A stretch of 64,000 bases of DNA from Halobacillus sp. A5 (GTDB taxonomy: Bacteria > Bacillota > Bacilli > Bacillales > Halobacillaceae), in NCBI RefSeq assembly GCF_024189315.1, contig NZ_JAIZEO010000004.1, forward strand, positions 62,001-126,000. The letters run 5' to 3'. Below are positions 47,405 to 57,228 of the stretch, piece after piece. The notes below the pieces were generated by a model, which had not been told where the DNA came from, searched no databases, and saw nothing but the letters and a program-made list of their open reading frames with translations. Position numbers and translations under genes: made by a program. Numbering within the stretch: the first letter of the stretch is position 1; each line of letters starts with the position of its first letter.

Positions 47405-48247
47405 ATCCCATTAAAAAGCACATTAAAAGAGAATAAGAGTTTATTTTTTGTCCTAGCGTTTATAGTTGGTTTGGTGACGCTGTTGGGGGCAGTACCGGTA
47501 AGTGCCGAAGAAGGAACTGATTACCAGGTTGACGCTACATCCTTGAACGTAAGAAGTACTCCAAGCCTTGACAGTCCTATTATTGGTTCATTAGAAGATG
47601 GGTCGACCGTAACGGTACTAGAGGAAGACGGAAGCTGGTCGAGAATCGATTATAACGGGTATACAGGGTGGATATCTTCTGATTTCTTAACGGCATCAGA
47701 AACCCCGCTTGAAGGTGTTCGTATCACCCTTGATGCAGGTCACGGCGGAACGGACCCGGGAGCGATTGGAGCAGCCGGGACTTATGAGAAGGATGTTAAC
47801 TTAAGCACCGCACAGCGTACATATGATGAACTAAGCGATGCAGGTGCTACTGTCAACATGACACGCTCAGGAGATCAATATGTTGATTTAGATGAACGAG
47901 TCAACATCAGCCATTCCTATGATTCAGATGCTTTTATCAGCCTTCATTATAATGCGAGCACTTATTCGAGCGCAGAGGGTATAAGCAGCTATTATTCAGA
48001 TTCCAGCAAAGATCTTTTGTGGGCACGCTCCATGCAGGATCAGCTTGCCAGTAAAACGGACAGGCTGAATAACGGTGTCTTCCAGGAGGAATATCGAGTT
48101 GTCAAAGATAACCAAGCCCCCGCGGTATTAGTTGAACTAGGTTTTCTCTCAAACCCTGAGGAAGAAGAGGTTGTTCAAACTGAAAGCTATCAGTCCTTAG
48201 TAGCTGATGCCATTACCCAAGGTGCTATTGACTACTTCGACAATTAA
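47405..48247 (+). CDS. N-acetylmuramoyl-L-alanine amidase with SH3b domain
   Basis: A secreted wall hydrolase of about 280 residues. It has an SH3b domain (DATSLNVRSTPSLDSPIIG... to WISSDFL) and an amidase_3 domain with the zinc ligands in TLDAGHGGTDPG, YEKDVNLS and ISLHYNAS and the catalytic glutamate in VELGFLSNPEEE. The usual start codons occur only inside the signal peptide (TTG 47471, GTG 47474) without a ribosome site. In frame upstream lies a complete signal peptide, PLKSTLKENKSLFFVLAF onward, preceded by AGAGGTGG and ATT ATC ATC; so ATC at 47405 (or ATT at 47399) is the likely start. Confidence 0.85.
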   Translation: MPLKSTLKENKSLFFVLAFIVGLVTLLGAVPVSAEEGTDYQVDATSLNVRSTPSLDSPIIGSLEDGSTVTVLEEDGSWSRIDYNGYTGWISSDFLTASETPLEGVRITLDAGHGGTDPGAIGAAGTYEKDVNLSTAQRTYDELSDAGATVNMTRSGDQYVDLDERVNISHSYDSDAFISLHYNASTYSSAEGISSYYSDSSKDLLWARSMQDQLASKTDRLNNGVFQEEYRVVKDNQAPAVLVELGFLSNPEEEEVVQTESYQSLVADAITQGAIDYFDN

Positions 48248-48260
48248 TCAGGTTAAACAA

Positions 48261-48303
48261 AATCCCCCGTCCGGTGTTCTGACCAGACGGGGGATTTCTT
48301 CTC
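48261..48303 (+). terminator. Intrinsic terminator after the amidase gene
   Basis: AATCCCCCGTC / GACGGGGGATT, an 11-bp stem, followed by TCTTCTCTTTTT. Confidence 0.85.
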
Positions 48304-48354
48304 TTTTTGAGATTTGTTAAAATCTCCTCGTGTCCTATTCCTTAATAAGCTACA

Positions 48355-48383
48355 GAAAATCAGGTTAATCAATTTACCTGATT
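48355..48383 (-). terminator. Probable terminator after the dioxygenase gene
   Basis: AATCAGGT / ACCTGATT, 8 bp with a 10-base loop, followed on the minus strand by TTCTG. The T-run is weak. Confidence 0.45.
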
Positions 48384-48389
48384 ACCGGC

Positions 48390-49367
48390 TTACTCTTTAT
48401 TAAACTCCTTCGAGCTTCTTACCGTGTCAATCGGCCGCACTGCCTTCTCTATCTGCTCACGCTTAGGTTCAAGCATCGGCGGCAGGGAAAGCTTCTCTCC
48501 TAAGGTTTCATAAGGCTCATCCCCCATAAACCCCGGCCCGTCCGTTGCAAATTCGAATAAAATCTGAGGCGCTACATTCACATAAAGAGACTCGAAGTAA
48601 TGACGATTGACATACCCGGAGGTCTTAAAACCAAAACGCGGCATCCGGTCAATCCATTCATCAAGCGCATTTCGATCCTCCACGCGAAAAGCCGCATGGT
48701 GAACAGTACCATACCCCTGTCTGGCCTGAGGAAGAATCGGGTTGGATTCAACAACTACCTGTGCTCCATTTCCTCCTTCACCGACCTCGAACAAATGAAG
48801 AGATCCTTCTTCCCCAATTTCTTTAAACAAGAGAACTTTCTCAAGCATTTCTTTAAAGTATTCAAAATTCTCTACACGAATATATAAAGGACCTAAACCG
48901 GTGATGGCATGTTGTAACGGTACAGGCCCCTTCTGCCATGGAGTGCCGGCAGCTGTACCCTGGTCATGTTCATCAGAAACGAGTTCATACGCTTGATCGT
49001 CAAAATCAACGAACGGCAGCACCTTTTTGCCAAAACGCTCTTGTATTCCTTTATGCTTTACGTCAAGCCGGTCTAAACGCTCTTTCCAGTAATCTATTGC
49101 TTCATCATCCGGCACCCGGAACGAAGTCTTAGCAATTTCATTCGTACCATGTAAACCTTTAGGGATACCCGGGAAATCAAAAAAAGTCATATCCGTCCCG
49201 GCGCTTCCTTTATCGTCAGCAAAAAATAAATGATAGGTTTGAATATCATCCTGATTGACTGTCTTCTTAACGAGACGCATTCCTAATACATAAGTGAAAA
49301 ATTCATAGTTCTTCTCAGCGCTGCTTGTTATGGCAGTCACATGGTGAATCCCTTTTATTTCATTCAT
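48390..49367 (-). CDS. Ring-cleaving dioxygenase (glyoxalase/VOC family)
   Basis: A 325-residue protein with two VOC repeats, like MhqA/MhqO hydroquinone-type dioxygenases. Metal-site histidines are in GIHHVTAITSS (repeat 1) and GTVHHAAFRVED (repeat 2), and a glutamate is in ILFEFATDGPGF. It may open reactive quinol rings; the exact substrate cannot be read. The start at 49367 has GGAGG seven bases upstream; an ATG two codons earlier is too close to it. Confidence 0.88.
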   Translation of the reverse strand: MNEIKGIHHVTAITSSAEKNYEFFTYVLGMRLVKKTVNQDDIQTYHLFFADDKGSAGTDMTFFDFPGIPKGLHGTNEIAKTSFRVPDDEAIDYWKERLDRLDVKHKGIQERFGKKVLPFVDFDDQAYELVSDEHDQGTAAGTPWQKGPVPLQHAITGLGPLYIRVENFEYFKEMLEKVLLFKEIGEEGSLHLFEVGEGGNGAQVVVESNPILPQARQGYGTVHHAAFRVEDRNALDEWIDRMPRFGFKTSGYVNRHYFESLYVNVAPQILFEFATDGPGFMGDEPYETLGEKLSLPPMLEPKREQIEKAVRPIDTVRSSKEFNKE

Positions 49368-49516
49368 GTCCATTCCTCCATTTGGAATATTGCTGTTCTT
49401 TTTTTCATACTAACGCTAAACTATCTCAATTTCAAGATATTTTCCTCAGGATTAAATTAAAGGACGATCATGCTACAATGGAGGTACGTTTATAGCTAGA
49501 AAGGAAGTTTATCATC

Positions 49517-50644
49517 ATGGATGTGACGAAATTAAATGCACTTTCCCCTTCCTATGACCCGTGGGAAGCTTATATGGATGTTGAAGAACATGGAGGAATG
49601 ACGCTTTCCAATGTTGAATTTACAACTACGTACTTATGCAACATGCGCTGCGCCCACTGTGCGGTTGGTTACACGCTGCAAAATAAAGACCCTGACGCCC
49701 TGCCTATGGAGCTGTTGACGAAGAGACTGGATGAAATTGAACATCTTCGCACGCTCAGCATTACAGGGGGCGAGCCCATGCTCTCGAAGAAATCGGTGAG
49801 AGAGTATGTAGTTCCATTATTAAAATACGCCCACGAGCGCGGCGTCCGTACGCAAATCAACTCAAACTTAACGCTCCCCTACTCCCGCTATGAGGAAATC
49901 ATTCCTTATTTAGATGTACTGCATATTTCTCATAACTGGGGAACTGTAGAGGAATTCGCTGAAACAGGATTTGCCCTCATGGACCGCAAGCCCGCCTTCA
50001 ATAATCGGGCTGACTACTTCAAGCGTCTTGTTGAAAATAGTCAGGCGCTTTCTAAAGAAGGAGTGATGGTTTCAGCAGAGACTATGCTCAACAAACGTAC
50101 TTTTCATCATTTGGAGAAAATTCACGATCACGTTCTCGAAATGGGATGTGCCCGTCACGAAATCCATCCAATGTATCCCGTGGATTTTGCTAGTAATTTA
50201 GAAACATTAACCTTAGAAGAAATGCGGGAAGGTATCCAGCGGCTTTTGAATCACCGCGATCCGAATACGTGGATGCTGTTCGGCACCCTGCCCTTTTATC
50301 CATGTAATCAGTCTCAAGAGGATTTAGAAATGCTGAGCAGGCTGGATGAAGCAAAGAATGTCACTGTTCGAAATGACCCTGATGGCCGCTCACGGCTGAA
50401 TGTCAATATTTTTTCAGGGGAGATTATTGTAACCGACTTCGGAGATGAACCTTCATTAGGAAAAATTCAGGGTATTCCTCTCCCTGACGCTTTTCACAAA
50501 TGGCTGGGTACTCAAACCGCCAAGTCTTTAAACTGCCACTGCCCGGCTGCGAAGTGCTTAGGTCCAAATTTGTTGGTAAAAAACACCTATTATCAAGATG
50601 TTGATTTCCAGCAGCGTGAAACGAAACTTACGTTACAACGATAA
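49517..50644 (+). CDS. yfkAB: Radical SAM/CxxC motif protein YfkAB
   Basis: A 375-residue radical SAM protein. The cluster motif CNMRCAHC (Cys near residues 41, 45 and 48) follows EFTTTYL, and SITGGEPM is the SAM-binding GGE. The C-terminal half has further cysteines (NCHCPAAKC) that could hold a second cluster. It corresponds to YfkAB of Bacillus; the substrate is unknown. AAGGAAG precedes the ATG and a strong terminator follows; it is a single-gene unit. Confidence 0.88.
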   Translation: MDVTKLNALSPSYDPWEAYMDVEEHGGMTLSNVEFTTTYLCNMRCAHCAVGYTLQNKDPDALPMELLTKRLDEIEHLRTLSITGGEPMLSKKSVREYVVPLLKYAHERGVRTQINSNLTLPYSRYEEIIPYLDVLHISHNWGTVEEFAETGFALMDRKPAFNNRADYFKRLVENSQALSKEGVMVSAETMLNKRTFHHLEKIHDHVLEMGCARHEIHPMYPVDFASNLETLTLEEMREGIQRLLNHRDPNTWMLFGTLPFYPCNQSQEDLEMLSRLDEAKNVTVRNDPDGRSRLNVNIFSGEIIVTDFGDEPSLGKIQGIPLPDAFHKWLGTQTAKSLNCHCPAAKCLGPNLLVKNTYYQDVDFQQRETKLTLQR

Positions 50645-50645
50645 G

Positions 50646-50688
50646 AAAGCCGCGTTTTCGACTCAAACGAAAACGCGGCTTTTCTTTA
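50646..50688 (+). terminator. Intrinsic terminator after yfkAB
   Basis: A perfect 15-bp stem AAAGCCGCGTTTTCG / CGAAAACGCGGCTTT with a 7-base loop, then TCTTTATTT. Confidence 0.92.
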
Positions 50689-50770
50689 TTTACGTTTGTC
50701 TGTTACGTGCTGGTGAGCATAGCAGCGGAGTACGGTGTTAATAAATCATTAGTATAGTGTTTAACGAAAA

Positions 50771-51481
50771 TTAAAAATCATATTCTTCTACAATTTTTTC
50801 GGTGATGAGATCATAACCCTTTTTATTTGGATGAAGGGCGTCGCTAAAGTATTCCATTGATTTCTCTTTAAATAAATCATTGGTCGAAATAAATTTAATT
50901 CCCTCATAATCGTCTACGATAGTCTGACTATTGTCATTCCAGGAGACGACTTCTTCTTCGATCTCTTCAGAATCAGGATAAGGATTATAGAGACCTAGAA
51001 ACAATATCGGAGCATCTTCATTTTGATCACGGATTATTTTCAATATCTCTTTTAAATTATCTTCATAGTCTGCTTTACCCGCTTCTATATCCTTTTCACT
51101 AACGGATGTTAAATCTCCACCATTACTTTCTATTAAATCATTTGTACCAATAAACAGGATAAAGTAATCCGCGCTGGGCAGATCACTTTTCACATCTGTC
51201 TGCTGCACCTGCTTAAGCAGACCATTTGTCTGCTGATCAGGTATTCCGTAGTTTTCCACTTGAATTTCTGCATTTTTATTTTCGCTTAACAATTGTTCCA
51301 TATTTTCAACATACCCATGCCCGGACTGATCCCCAATGCCGTACGTTAATGAATCACCAAGGGCAATCATTTTTTCATTATTCTCCGGAGAGGCATTCTT
51401 CGTTTGATTCCAGCTGACTAAACCCACACCTATGACGATGATAACAATTAAACCAGCTGTGTTTATGAGTGTTTTTTTCAT
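50771..51481 (-). CDS. SGNH/GDSL-family hydrolase (YpmR-like)
   Basis: A 236-residue secreted or membrane-anchored esterase. One N-terminal hydrophobic helix (residues 8-23) precedes the SGNH domain: block I ALGDSLTYG with the nucleophilic serine, a glycine in block II (ENYGIPDQQT), block III FIGTNDL, and block V SDALHPNKKGY with Asp and His. The substrate is unknown. CAGGAGG lies upstream. Confidence 0.9.
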   Translation of the reverse strand: MKKTLINTAGLIVIIVIGVGLVSWNQTKNASPENNEKMIALGDSLTYGIGDQSGHGYVENMEQLLSENKNAEIQVENYGIPDQQTNGLLKQVQQTDVKSDLPSADYFILFIGTNDLIESNGGDLTSVSEKDIEAGKADYEDNLKEILKIIRDQNEDAPILFLGLYNPYPDSEEIEEEVVSWNDNSQTIVDDYEGIKFISTNDLFKEKSMEYFSDALHPNKKGYDLITEKIVEEYDF

Positions 51482-51600
51482 GTTAGTTCCTCCTGAGAAC
51501 TTAACTTACCCCTTTCTAAAGAGGACTAAACGAGCGGCAGTAAAATAAGATTTTTGATCCACCGTACGAGCTATTGTATTAATCTTAATACATCATGTTC

Positions 51601-52317
51601 TTATTTTCTGGGGAGTAACCCAATTGCCTTCGCCTTTTCCCTTCCATTACTTTTAAAATACAATTGAAATATACGGCGGGCTGTTTCCTTATCGTAGATT
51701 CCATTTTCCACTTGGGGCCAGGAGTCTATATCTTTCATAGTAACCATCCGGTTGTGGCCTTTTTGTACTTTTACTCGTATCTCTTTCTGATTCATTACAG
51801 CCAACGCAGCGATCCGGTGCTGACCAGCCGATATAATAAACCGGTATTCACCAGGCTTTTTCAAGAAATAACCTCGAATATAGCCGTCTTTATACATAGC
51901 CGGACGATACCCGTTTTCTTTTAATGCTTTGTATACTGTATGAATTCTGCGAAGCTCTATTTCCCCAAATCTATACTGGTTTGGTCCAAAATGCTGATGA
52001 TTCCCCTCCTTAATTTTCATTGTCCGTTTCCAAGGTAAAGGCGGCCAGCCTTTTGGACTCAACTTTTGATTCTTAGCACCTTGATAAAATAAACACTCCA
52101 TCAGTGACGCCGGCTGATAGTGCATATAGAACTGGTAAAGAAGGGAATCTTTGTACGCTAAACGTTTAGTTGAATCAAGCTGCTTCATCGTCTCACATAA
52201 ATAATGCCATCCTTCTTTCTTATACGAGAAGCCCTGCCAGTCCCTGCATTTATCGATTGGTACTTCTACAATAGGAGAAGTATGGTTTATAGCTTCTTCT
52301 CCTTTAGGCACTTTCAT
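51601..52317 (-). CDS. ParB/Srx-like domain protein linked to a pyruvyl transferase
   Basis: A 238-residue basic protein with no signal peptide. Residues about 150-190 (GEYRFIISAGQHRIAALAV) match the core of ParB/sulfiredoxin-like folds, where GxHR binds nucleotide phosphate. No DNA-binding domain is evident, so it is unlikely to be a partition protein. It follows the pyruvyl transferase by 13 bases and shares an operon with it. Such domains can be CTPases or kinases; the role here is unknown. Confidence 0.6.
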   Translation of the reverse strand: MKVPKGEEAINHTSPIVEVPIDKCRDWQGFSYKKEGWHYLCETMKQLDSTKRLAYKDSLLYQFYMHYQPASLMECLFYQGAKNQKLSPKGWPPLPWKRTMKIKEGNHQHFGPNQYRFGEIELRRIHTVYKALKENGYRPAMYKDGYIRGYFLKKPGEYRFIISAGQHRIAALAVMNQKEIRVKVQKGHNRMVTMKDIDSWPQVENGIYDKETARRIFQLYFKSNGREKAKAIGLLPRK

Positions 52318-52330
52318 AGCCTCTCCCCTT

Positions 52331-53434
52331 TTATGGCAGCTGCTGAATAAGCGGCTTCATTTGATTGTGCCACAGATTATCAATCTTTCTTAAAGAATTC
52401 TTTGTAATGGGGTAGCCCCTGGCGTTTTCCTGCTTAAACATTTCAATGGCTTTAACTATATTGGGTTCATTTTCTTTATGTTTATACATCGTTTCTTTAC
52501 TGAATGTGATGCATTCCCCGGCTTTTTCCCACGTAGCCTTTGATGCTGCCGAATAACCTAAGCCGTTTACGGTTATTAAGTGCCCCATGCCTCTTCCGTC
52601 TTCAGCAATCAACAAACTTGGTTTTCTTTTTCGTAAAAACCAAATGTGCCCGTGGAGCCTAAAGCCTATATGGACATCCACCTTCTGATAGAAGCTTAGC
52701 TTCTCCGCTCCTCCGGACAAGTCTTTAATCTGAACTTCATTTGTATCCCACTCAGGATCGATCAGACTGGACAGCTTCCCATAATAGCCATGAAACGTTA
52801 AATAGACAGTACAGGCAAACTCCCTTTTTAGTTGAAGAGCCAGCTGATAGCATGCAGGCCAATGATGCTGGTTATGGGGCAGGGACACTGCTATACTTTG
52901 TATCTTTTTTGGAATATTGAGAGGCCGTCCGATAGATTTTGTATCGAATAGTGCACAGTCTCCAGTAGTTCCATAACAAGGAATACCATTGTTCTTCAAA
53001 AGGACCTCTGTCATAAAGTCTCTGCATGAGACGCTCCCGTTATCTCCCGTAATCGCTGTTAACTGTGCTTTTTCCTCCTTAGTCAGCCGCTGATTCTTTG
53101 CCTGCTTTAAAGAACCGGGGTACGTCCCCCACCCTGAACCCACCGCGTAAAAAGGAATATTATGCTTGATTGCCATCTCCAAAATCATTGCACGGGCAGG
53201 GGGGAGCGTTCTGCTTCCTTGAACAGTCGGCCGCATAGCCGGAGCAATGACCGCGTGGTACTTCTCAATATCTCTTATGTCTTTAATAGAATGATCCACT
53301 AAACTAAAAACATCAAATCCTGCCTGTTTGCCCTTCACTCTGGTAAGAAGTCTAATTAAACTTTTACTTATCAGGTCATCTCCTGAATTTCTTGAACCTG
53401 TATATCCGAAGGTAGATAAAATAAGATAAGGCAT
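52331..53434 (-). CDS. Polysaccharide pyruvyl transferase family protein
   Basis: A 367-residue protein of the CsaB/WcaK family, which adds ketal-pyruvate from PEP to sugars. It shows GYTGSRNSGDDLISKSLI at the start, the middle VGSGWGTYPG and the C-terminal HIGFRLHGHIWFLRK, with the conserved histidines. It may modify a surface glycan of this strain. AAAAGGGGGGAG precedes the start. It is cotranscribed with the ParB-like gene. Confidence 0.85.
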   Translation of the reverse strand: MPYLILSTFGYTGSRNSGDDLISKSLIRLLTRVKGKQAGFDVFSLVDHSIKDIRDIEKYHAVIAPAMRPTVQGSRTLPPARAMILEMAIKHNIPFYAVGSGWGTYPGSLKQAKNQRLTKEEKAQLTAITGDNGSVSCRDFMTEVLLKNNGIPCYGTTGDCALFDTKSIGRPLNIPKKIQSIAVSLPHNQHHWPACYQLALQLKREFACTVYLTFHGYYGKLSSLIDPEWDTNEVQIKDLSGGAEKLSFYQKVDVHIGFRLHGHIWFLRKRKPSLLIAEDGRGMGHLITVNGLGYSAASKATWEKAGECITFSKETMYKHKENEPNIVKAIEMFKQENARGYPITKNSLRKIDNLWHNQMKPLIQQLP

Positions 53435-53487
53435 TGGCTCCCCCCTTTTAAAAGAAGCACTATTATTTATATGCGGTACTCAGGAAA

Positions 53488-53524
53488 TAAAAAACCCCCA
53501 GATACCTTTGTCAGGTCCTGGAGG
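53488..53524 (-). terminator. Intrinsic terminator of cysJI
   Basis: CCTCCAG / CTGGGGG with an inner ACCT / AGGT stem, followed by TTTTTTATTT on the minus strand, just after the cysI stop. Confidence 0.85.
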
Positions 53525-53531
53525 AATCTAA

Positions 53532-55241
53532 TCAGCTATGAAATTCAACACCATCGGGAACAGCTTCTACGTAACCCGCACGGATTACATAATCACCGAA
53601 ATGTTCCTGATCTTCTTTTTCCCTGGCGAATTTTTGCAGCATTGGTTTTAATTCTTGTAAAATTTCTTCCTCGCCTATATTCTCGCGATACAATTTGTTA
53701 AGGCGGTCTCCTCTAAAGCCGGCACCTAAATACATGTTATACTTTCCGGGAGCTTTGCCGATAAAGCCGATTTCTCCTAAAGCGGGACGTGAGCAGCCAT
53801 TTGGACATCCGGACATGCGAATGATAATTTCCTCATCGCGGATGCCGGACTCATCTAAGATGTCCTCCACCTTATCGATTAAAGATGGCAGATAACGTTC
53901 GGATTCAGCCATCGCAAGTCCACAGGTTGGAAAGGCTACACAAGCCATGGAATTCTGTCTTAACGCTGAATTATGCTTGCCATCTGTCAACCCGTACTGG
54001 CTGACGAGCTTCTCGATCTGCTCTTTATCCTCTTCTGCGACGTTTGAAATAATTAGATTCTGGTTTGGCGTCAACCTGAAATCACCTTGATGGACCTTGG
54101 CAATCTCACGCAGCCCTGTCATCATCGGGTAGTCTTCTGAATCTTTCACGCGCCCATTTTGAATAAATAAAGTGAGGTGCCATTTCCCATCGCCTTTAAC
54201 CCAGCCGTAGCGGTCACCGTTATGGTCAAACGTGTAAGGACGTTCTTCTTCAATATCCCATCCCAGCCGGGCATTAAGCTCTTGTCTGATCCAATCCAGT
54301 CCTTTTCGGTCAATCGTATATTTAAAGCGGGCATTCTTCCGCTCTGAACGGTTTCCGTAATCCCGTTGTATCGTTAAAATTTTCTCGGCTACTTCGAGAG
54401 TCTGGTCCGGTCTGCAGAAACCGAGCACTTTAGCCAGTTGGGGATAAGTATTGGTATCCCCGTGAGTCATCCCCATTCCGCCGCCAACCGTTACATTAAA
54501 GCCTTGCAGTTTACCATCTTCTAAAACCGCAATAAACCCTAAATCCTGAGAGAAAATATCAACATCGTTCGAAGGAGGAACGGCCACACCGATTTTAAAC
54601 TTCCTCGGTAAATAAAGAGGGCCGTAAATAGGTTCAGTTTCCTCTCTGCTGTCGAGAACTTTCTCTTCGTCCAGCCAAATCTCGTGATAAGCTCTTGTGC
54701 GAGGCAGTAAGTGGTCACTAATTTGCTTCGACCACTCGTATACCTCTGCGTGAATGTCAGACTGGTAGGGGTTTGCATTACACATTACATTACGATTCAC
54801 GTCGCCGCAGGCGGCAATGGTATCCATGAGCGCATCGTTCATGCCCTGGATCGTCTTTTTCATATTCCATTTTAAAACCCCGTGAAGCTGGAAGGTCTGG
54901 CGCGTTGTTAATTTAAGCGTGCCGTTGCCATTCGTGTGTGCAAGTTCATCCATTTTCAGCCATTGCTCTGGAGAAGCAACCCCTCCAGCTAATCGTACAC
55001 GGATCATAAATTGATAATTCGGCTCAAGCTTCTGCTGCTTGCGTTCATTTCGTACGTCACGATCATCCTGCATGTAGCTTCCATGAAACTTAAGAAGCTT
55101 CGTCTGCTCATCAGGGATTCCCGCACTTAAACGTTCAGCAAAGCTTTCGACGAGAGAGCCTCTTAAATAGTCACTCTCGTCTTTTATTTTTTCCATGTCA
55201 CTCGGAGGACCGTGCTGTTCTGGAAATCTATTGTTCGTCAT
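53532..55241 (-). CDS. cysI: Sulfite reductase hemoprotein beta subunit
   Basis: A 569-residue assimilatory sulfite reductase (sulfite to sulfide) with siroheme and a [4Fe-4S] cluster. The cluster/siroheme cysteines are in [10 protein letters not shown] and [11 protein letters not shown]. The N-terminal half has [12 protein letters not shown] and [10 protein letters not shown]. Length matches CysI of B. subtilis. It starts 18 bases after cysJ. Confidence 0.96.
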   Translation of the reverse strand: MTNNRFPEQHGPPSDMEKIKDESDYLRGSLVESFAERLSAGIPDEQTKLLKFHGSYMQDDRDVRNERKQQKLEPNYQFMIRVRLAGGVASPEQWLKMDELAHTNGNGTLKLTTRQTFQLHGVLKWNMKKTIQGMNDALMDTIAACGDVNRNVMCNANPYQSDIHAEVYEWSKQISDHLLPRTRAYHEIWLDEEKVLDSREETEPIYGPLYLPRKFKIGVAVPPSNDVDIFSQDLGFIAVLEDGKLQGFNVTVGGGMGMTHGDTNTYPQLAKVLGFCRPDQTLEVAEKILTIQRDYGNRSERKNARFKYTIDRKGLDWIRQELNARLGWDIEEERPYTFDHNGDRYGWVKGDGKWHLTLFIQNGRVKDSEDYPMMTGLREIAKVHQGDFRLTPNQNLIISNVAEEDKEQIEKLVSQYGLTDGKHNSALRQNSMACVAFPTCGLAMAESERYLPSLIDKVEDILDESGIRDEEIIIRMSGCPNGCSRPALGEIGFIGKAPGKYNMYLGAGFRGDRLNKLYRENIGEEEILQELKPMLQKFAREKEDQEHFGDYVIRAGYVEAVPDGVEFHS

Positions 55242-55259
55242 GATCTATCCCCTTTCCGC

Positions 55260-57080
55260 TTAGTACACGTCACGCTGGTAACGTTTAGCCTGGCGCATAT
55301 CCGCCAAATATTGCTCGGCCTCTTCGTCGTTCATCCGGCCTTCTTCCTTTAAAATGCTTAAGAGAGTTTCCTGCACATCCTTCGCCATGTATTGTTCATC
55401 TCCACAAACATACACATGAGCTCCAGCCTGCAGCCACTCGTATAATTCTTTGCTGTGCTCCCGTAAGCGGTGCTGCACATAAACTTTCTCTTTGGTGTCT
55501 CTTGAGAAAGCGACGTCCATTTTCGATAACACGCCTTCTTTTAACCAGCGCTGCCACTCGGTCTGATAAAGGAAGTCAGTAACAAAATGCTGATCTCCGA
55601 AGAAAAGCCAGGTTTTCCCGCCGGCTTCTGCTTCTTCTCTTTCCTCAAGAAAAGCACGGTACGGAGCCACTCCTGTGCCAGCCCCAATCATAATTACCGG
55701 GGTTTCATCGTTATCGGGAAGCTTAAAGTTCTGGTTGCGCTGGACAAAGACAGGAAGCTTATCACCTGGCTCAGAACGTTCTGAACATTGTACAGAGCAC
55801 ACTCCTGAACGCGGACGCCCATGTGCATCATACCTCACAGCGCTGATTGTGAGGTGTACCTCATCCGGATTGGCTTCAGAACTGCTCGCTATCGAATAAA
55901 GACGGACAGGTATTTTACGGAGTATAGCAATGAAATCGTGGACAGACGCCTCCCAAGGTCCAAAGTCCTTCAGGAGATCCACTAAATCTCGTCCTTCAAT
56001 ATACTTTTTTAATTCCTGGCCGTTGTCAGGTCTGACCAGCTCTTTAAGCGATTCGTTTGATGTTAGTGATGCCGCTTTTTCCAACAATGGCTTTGTCAGA
56101 CTAGTAATCTCAAAATGAGTAGTCAACGCTTCACGCAGGGCGCGAATTTCACCTTGCTTATTAATCGTTACGGTCTCTTCCGGGTTCCAGTCCATAAGCT
56201 TGATCAGCTGCTCTACAAGAGCGGGATCGTTTTCCGGAAATATCCCTAAGCTGTCTCCGGGCTGGTACTTAATGCCTGATCCTTCAAGATCAAGCTCGAG
56301 ATGTCTCGTTTCCTTATTGGATCCGCGGCCGTTAAGATTAATATTTTCCAGGATTTCAGCTTGGAATGGATTCGACCTCGAGTAAACTGTTTCACTCGAC
56401 TTGTCAAGTACAGGAGATACAGCCTCCCCTTCTACTGCCTGCTGCGAGCCGGAATCAAGTTCAGCAACAGCTGCCTGAAACCACTCTTCTGCCGGCTCCT
56501 CAAAGTCCAAATCACAATCCACTCGTTCAGTGATACGCTCGGCTCCTAACTCCTCCAAACGACGATCAAAATCTTTACCCGTCTGGCAGAAAAATTCATA
56601 CGAGCTGTCTCCCAGTGAAAGAACAGAGAAACGCACCCCTTTTAACTCAGGAGCTCTTTTGCTGTATAGAAAATCATAAAATGACAGCGCGTTATCAGGA
56701 GGATCACCATCTCCATGTGTACTTGTCAGGATTAGTAAGTCTTCTACCTTTTTTAATGCTTTCGGTTTAAAATCATCCATTGAGGAAACCGTCACTTTAA
56801 ATTGCTGCTGTTCCAGCTTTTGAGAAAATTCTTCAGCAAGAGACTGACAGTTACCGGTATGAGATCCATATAAGATCGTTATCTCTCTTGTCGGACCTGC
56901 TGTCCCGCCGCCGGTCGATTCCTGCTGCTGCGGAGGATCTTCTACAGCCGTCCCATTAACAGGTACGGCCAGATAACCACTCAGCCAAATTCTCTGTGTT
57001 TCTGTTAAAGTTGGAAGCAGTCGATTCAATTGATCTGCCTGCTCCTGATTAAAAGGGCTGTTCTTTTCCATTAATTGCAA
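55260..57080 (-). CDS. cysJ: Sulfite reductase flavoprotein alpha subunit
   Basis: A 606-residue diflavin reductase passing electrons from NADPH to CysI. It has a flavodoxin domain (ILYGSHTGNCQSLAEEF), FAD domain (RLYSIASSSEANPDEV) and NADPH domain (MIGAGTGVAPYRAFLEE, then VYVCGDEQYMAKDV), ending RYQRDVY. I choose TTG at 57080, five bases after AGGTGG, because it gives MQLMEKNSPFNQEQ, close to the MQLQVMNSPFNQEQ start of B. subtilis CysJ. ATG at 57071 is the alternative. A SAM riboswitch precedes it. Confidence 0.95.
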   Translation of the reverse strand: MQLMEKNSPFNQEQADQLNRLLPTLTETQRIWLSGYLAVPVNGTAVEDPPQQQESTGGGTAGPTREITILYGSHTGNCQSLAEEFSQKLEQQQFKVTVSSMDDFKPKALKKVEDLLILTSTHGDGDPPDNALSFYDFLYSKRAPELKGVRFSVLSLGDSSYEFFCQTGKDFDRRLEELGAERITERVDCDLDFEEPAEEWFQAAVAELDSGSQQAVEGEAVSPVLDKSSETVYSRSNPFQAEILENINLNGRGSNKETRHLELDLEGSGIKYQPGDSLGIFPENDPALVEQLIKLMDWNPEETVTINKQGEIRALREALTTHFEITSLTKPLLEKAASLTSNESLKELVRPDNGQELKKYIEGRDLVDLLKDFGPWEASVHDFIAILRKIPVRLYSIASSSEANPDEVHLTISAVRYDAHGRPRSGVCSVQCSERSEPGDKLPVFVQRNQNFKLPDNDETPVIMIGAGTGVAPYRAFLEEREEAEAGGKTWLFFGDQHFVTDFLYQTEWQRWLKEGVLSKMDVAFSRDTKEKVYVQHRLREHSKELYEWLQAGAHVYVCGDEQYMAKDVQETLLSILKEEGRMNDEEAEQYLADMRQAKRYQRDVY

Positions 57081-57171
57081 CACTTCCACCTCACTCCACT
57101 TCACATTGTAATCATAGCTGTTTAGTCGGGTTTAGATTTAAAAAAACTGATGACACACTTTCTCCACTAGC

Positions 57172-57211
57172 AAAAAACCCCCACTTCCTAAAAAATAAGA
57201 AGAGAGGGTGT
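57172..57211 (-). terminator. Riboswitch terminator in the cysJ leader
   Basis: The minus strand forms a stem of ACCCTCTCTTC with GGAAGTGGGGGT (one mismatch), followed by TTTTTTG. The 5' arm region CTTCTTATTT can pair with AAATAAGAAG at the 3' side of aptamer P1, giving the antiterminator. Confidence 0.88.
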
Positions 57212-57228
57212 TGTTGAAATCTCCATTC

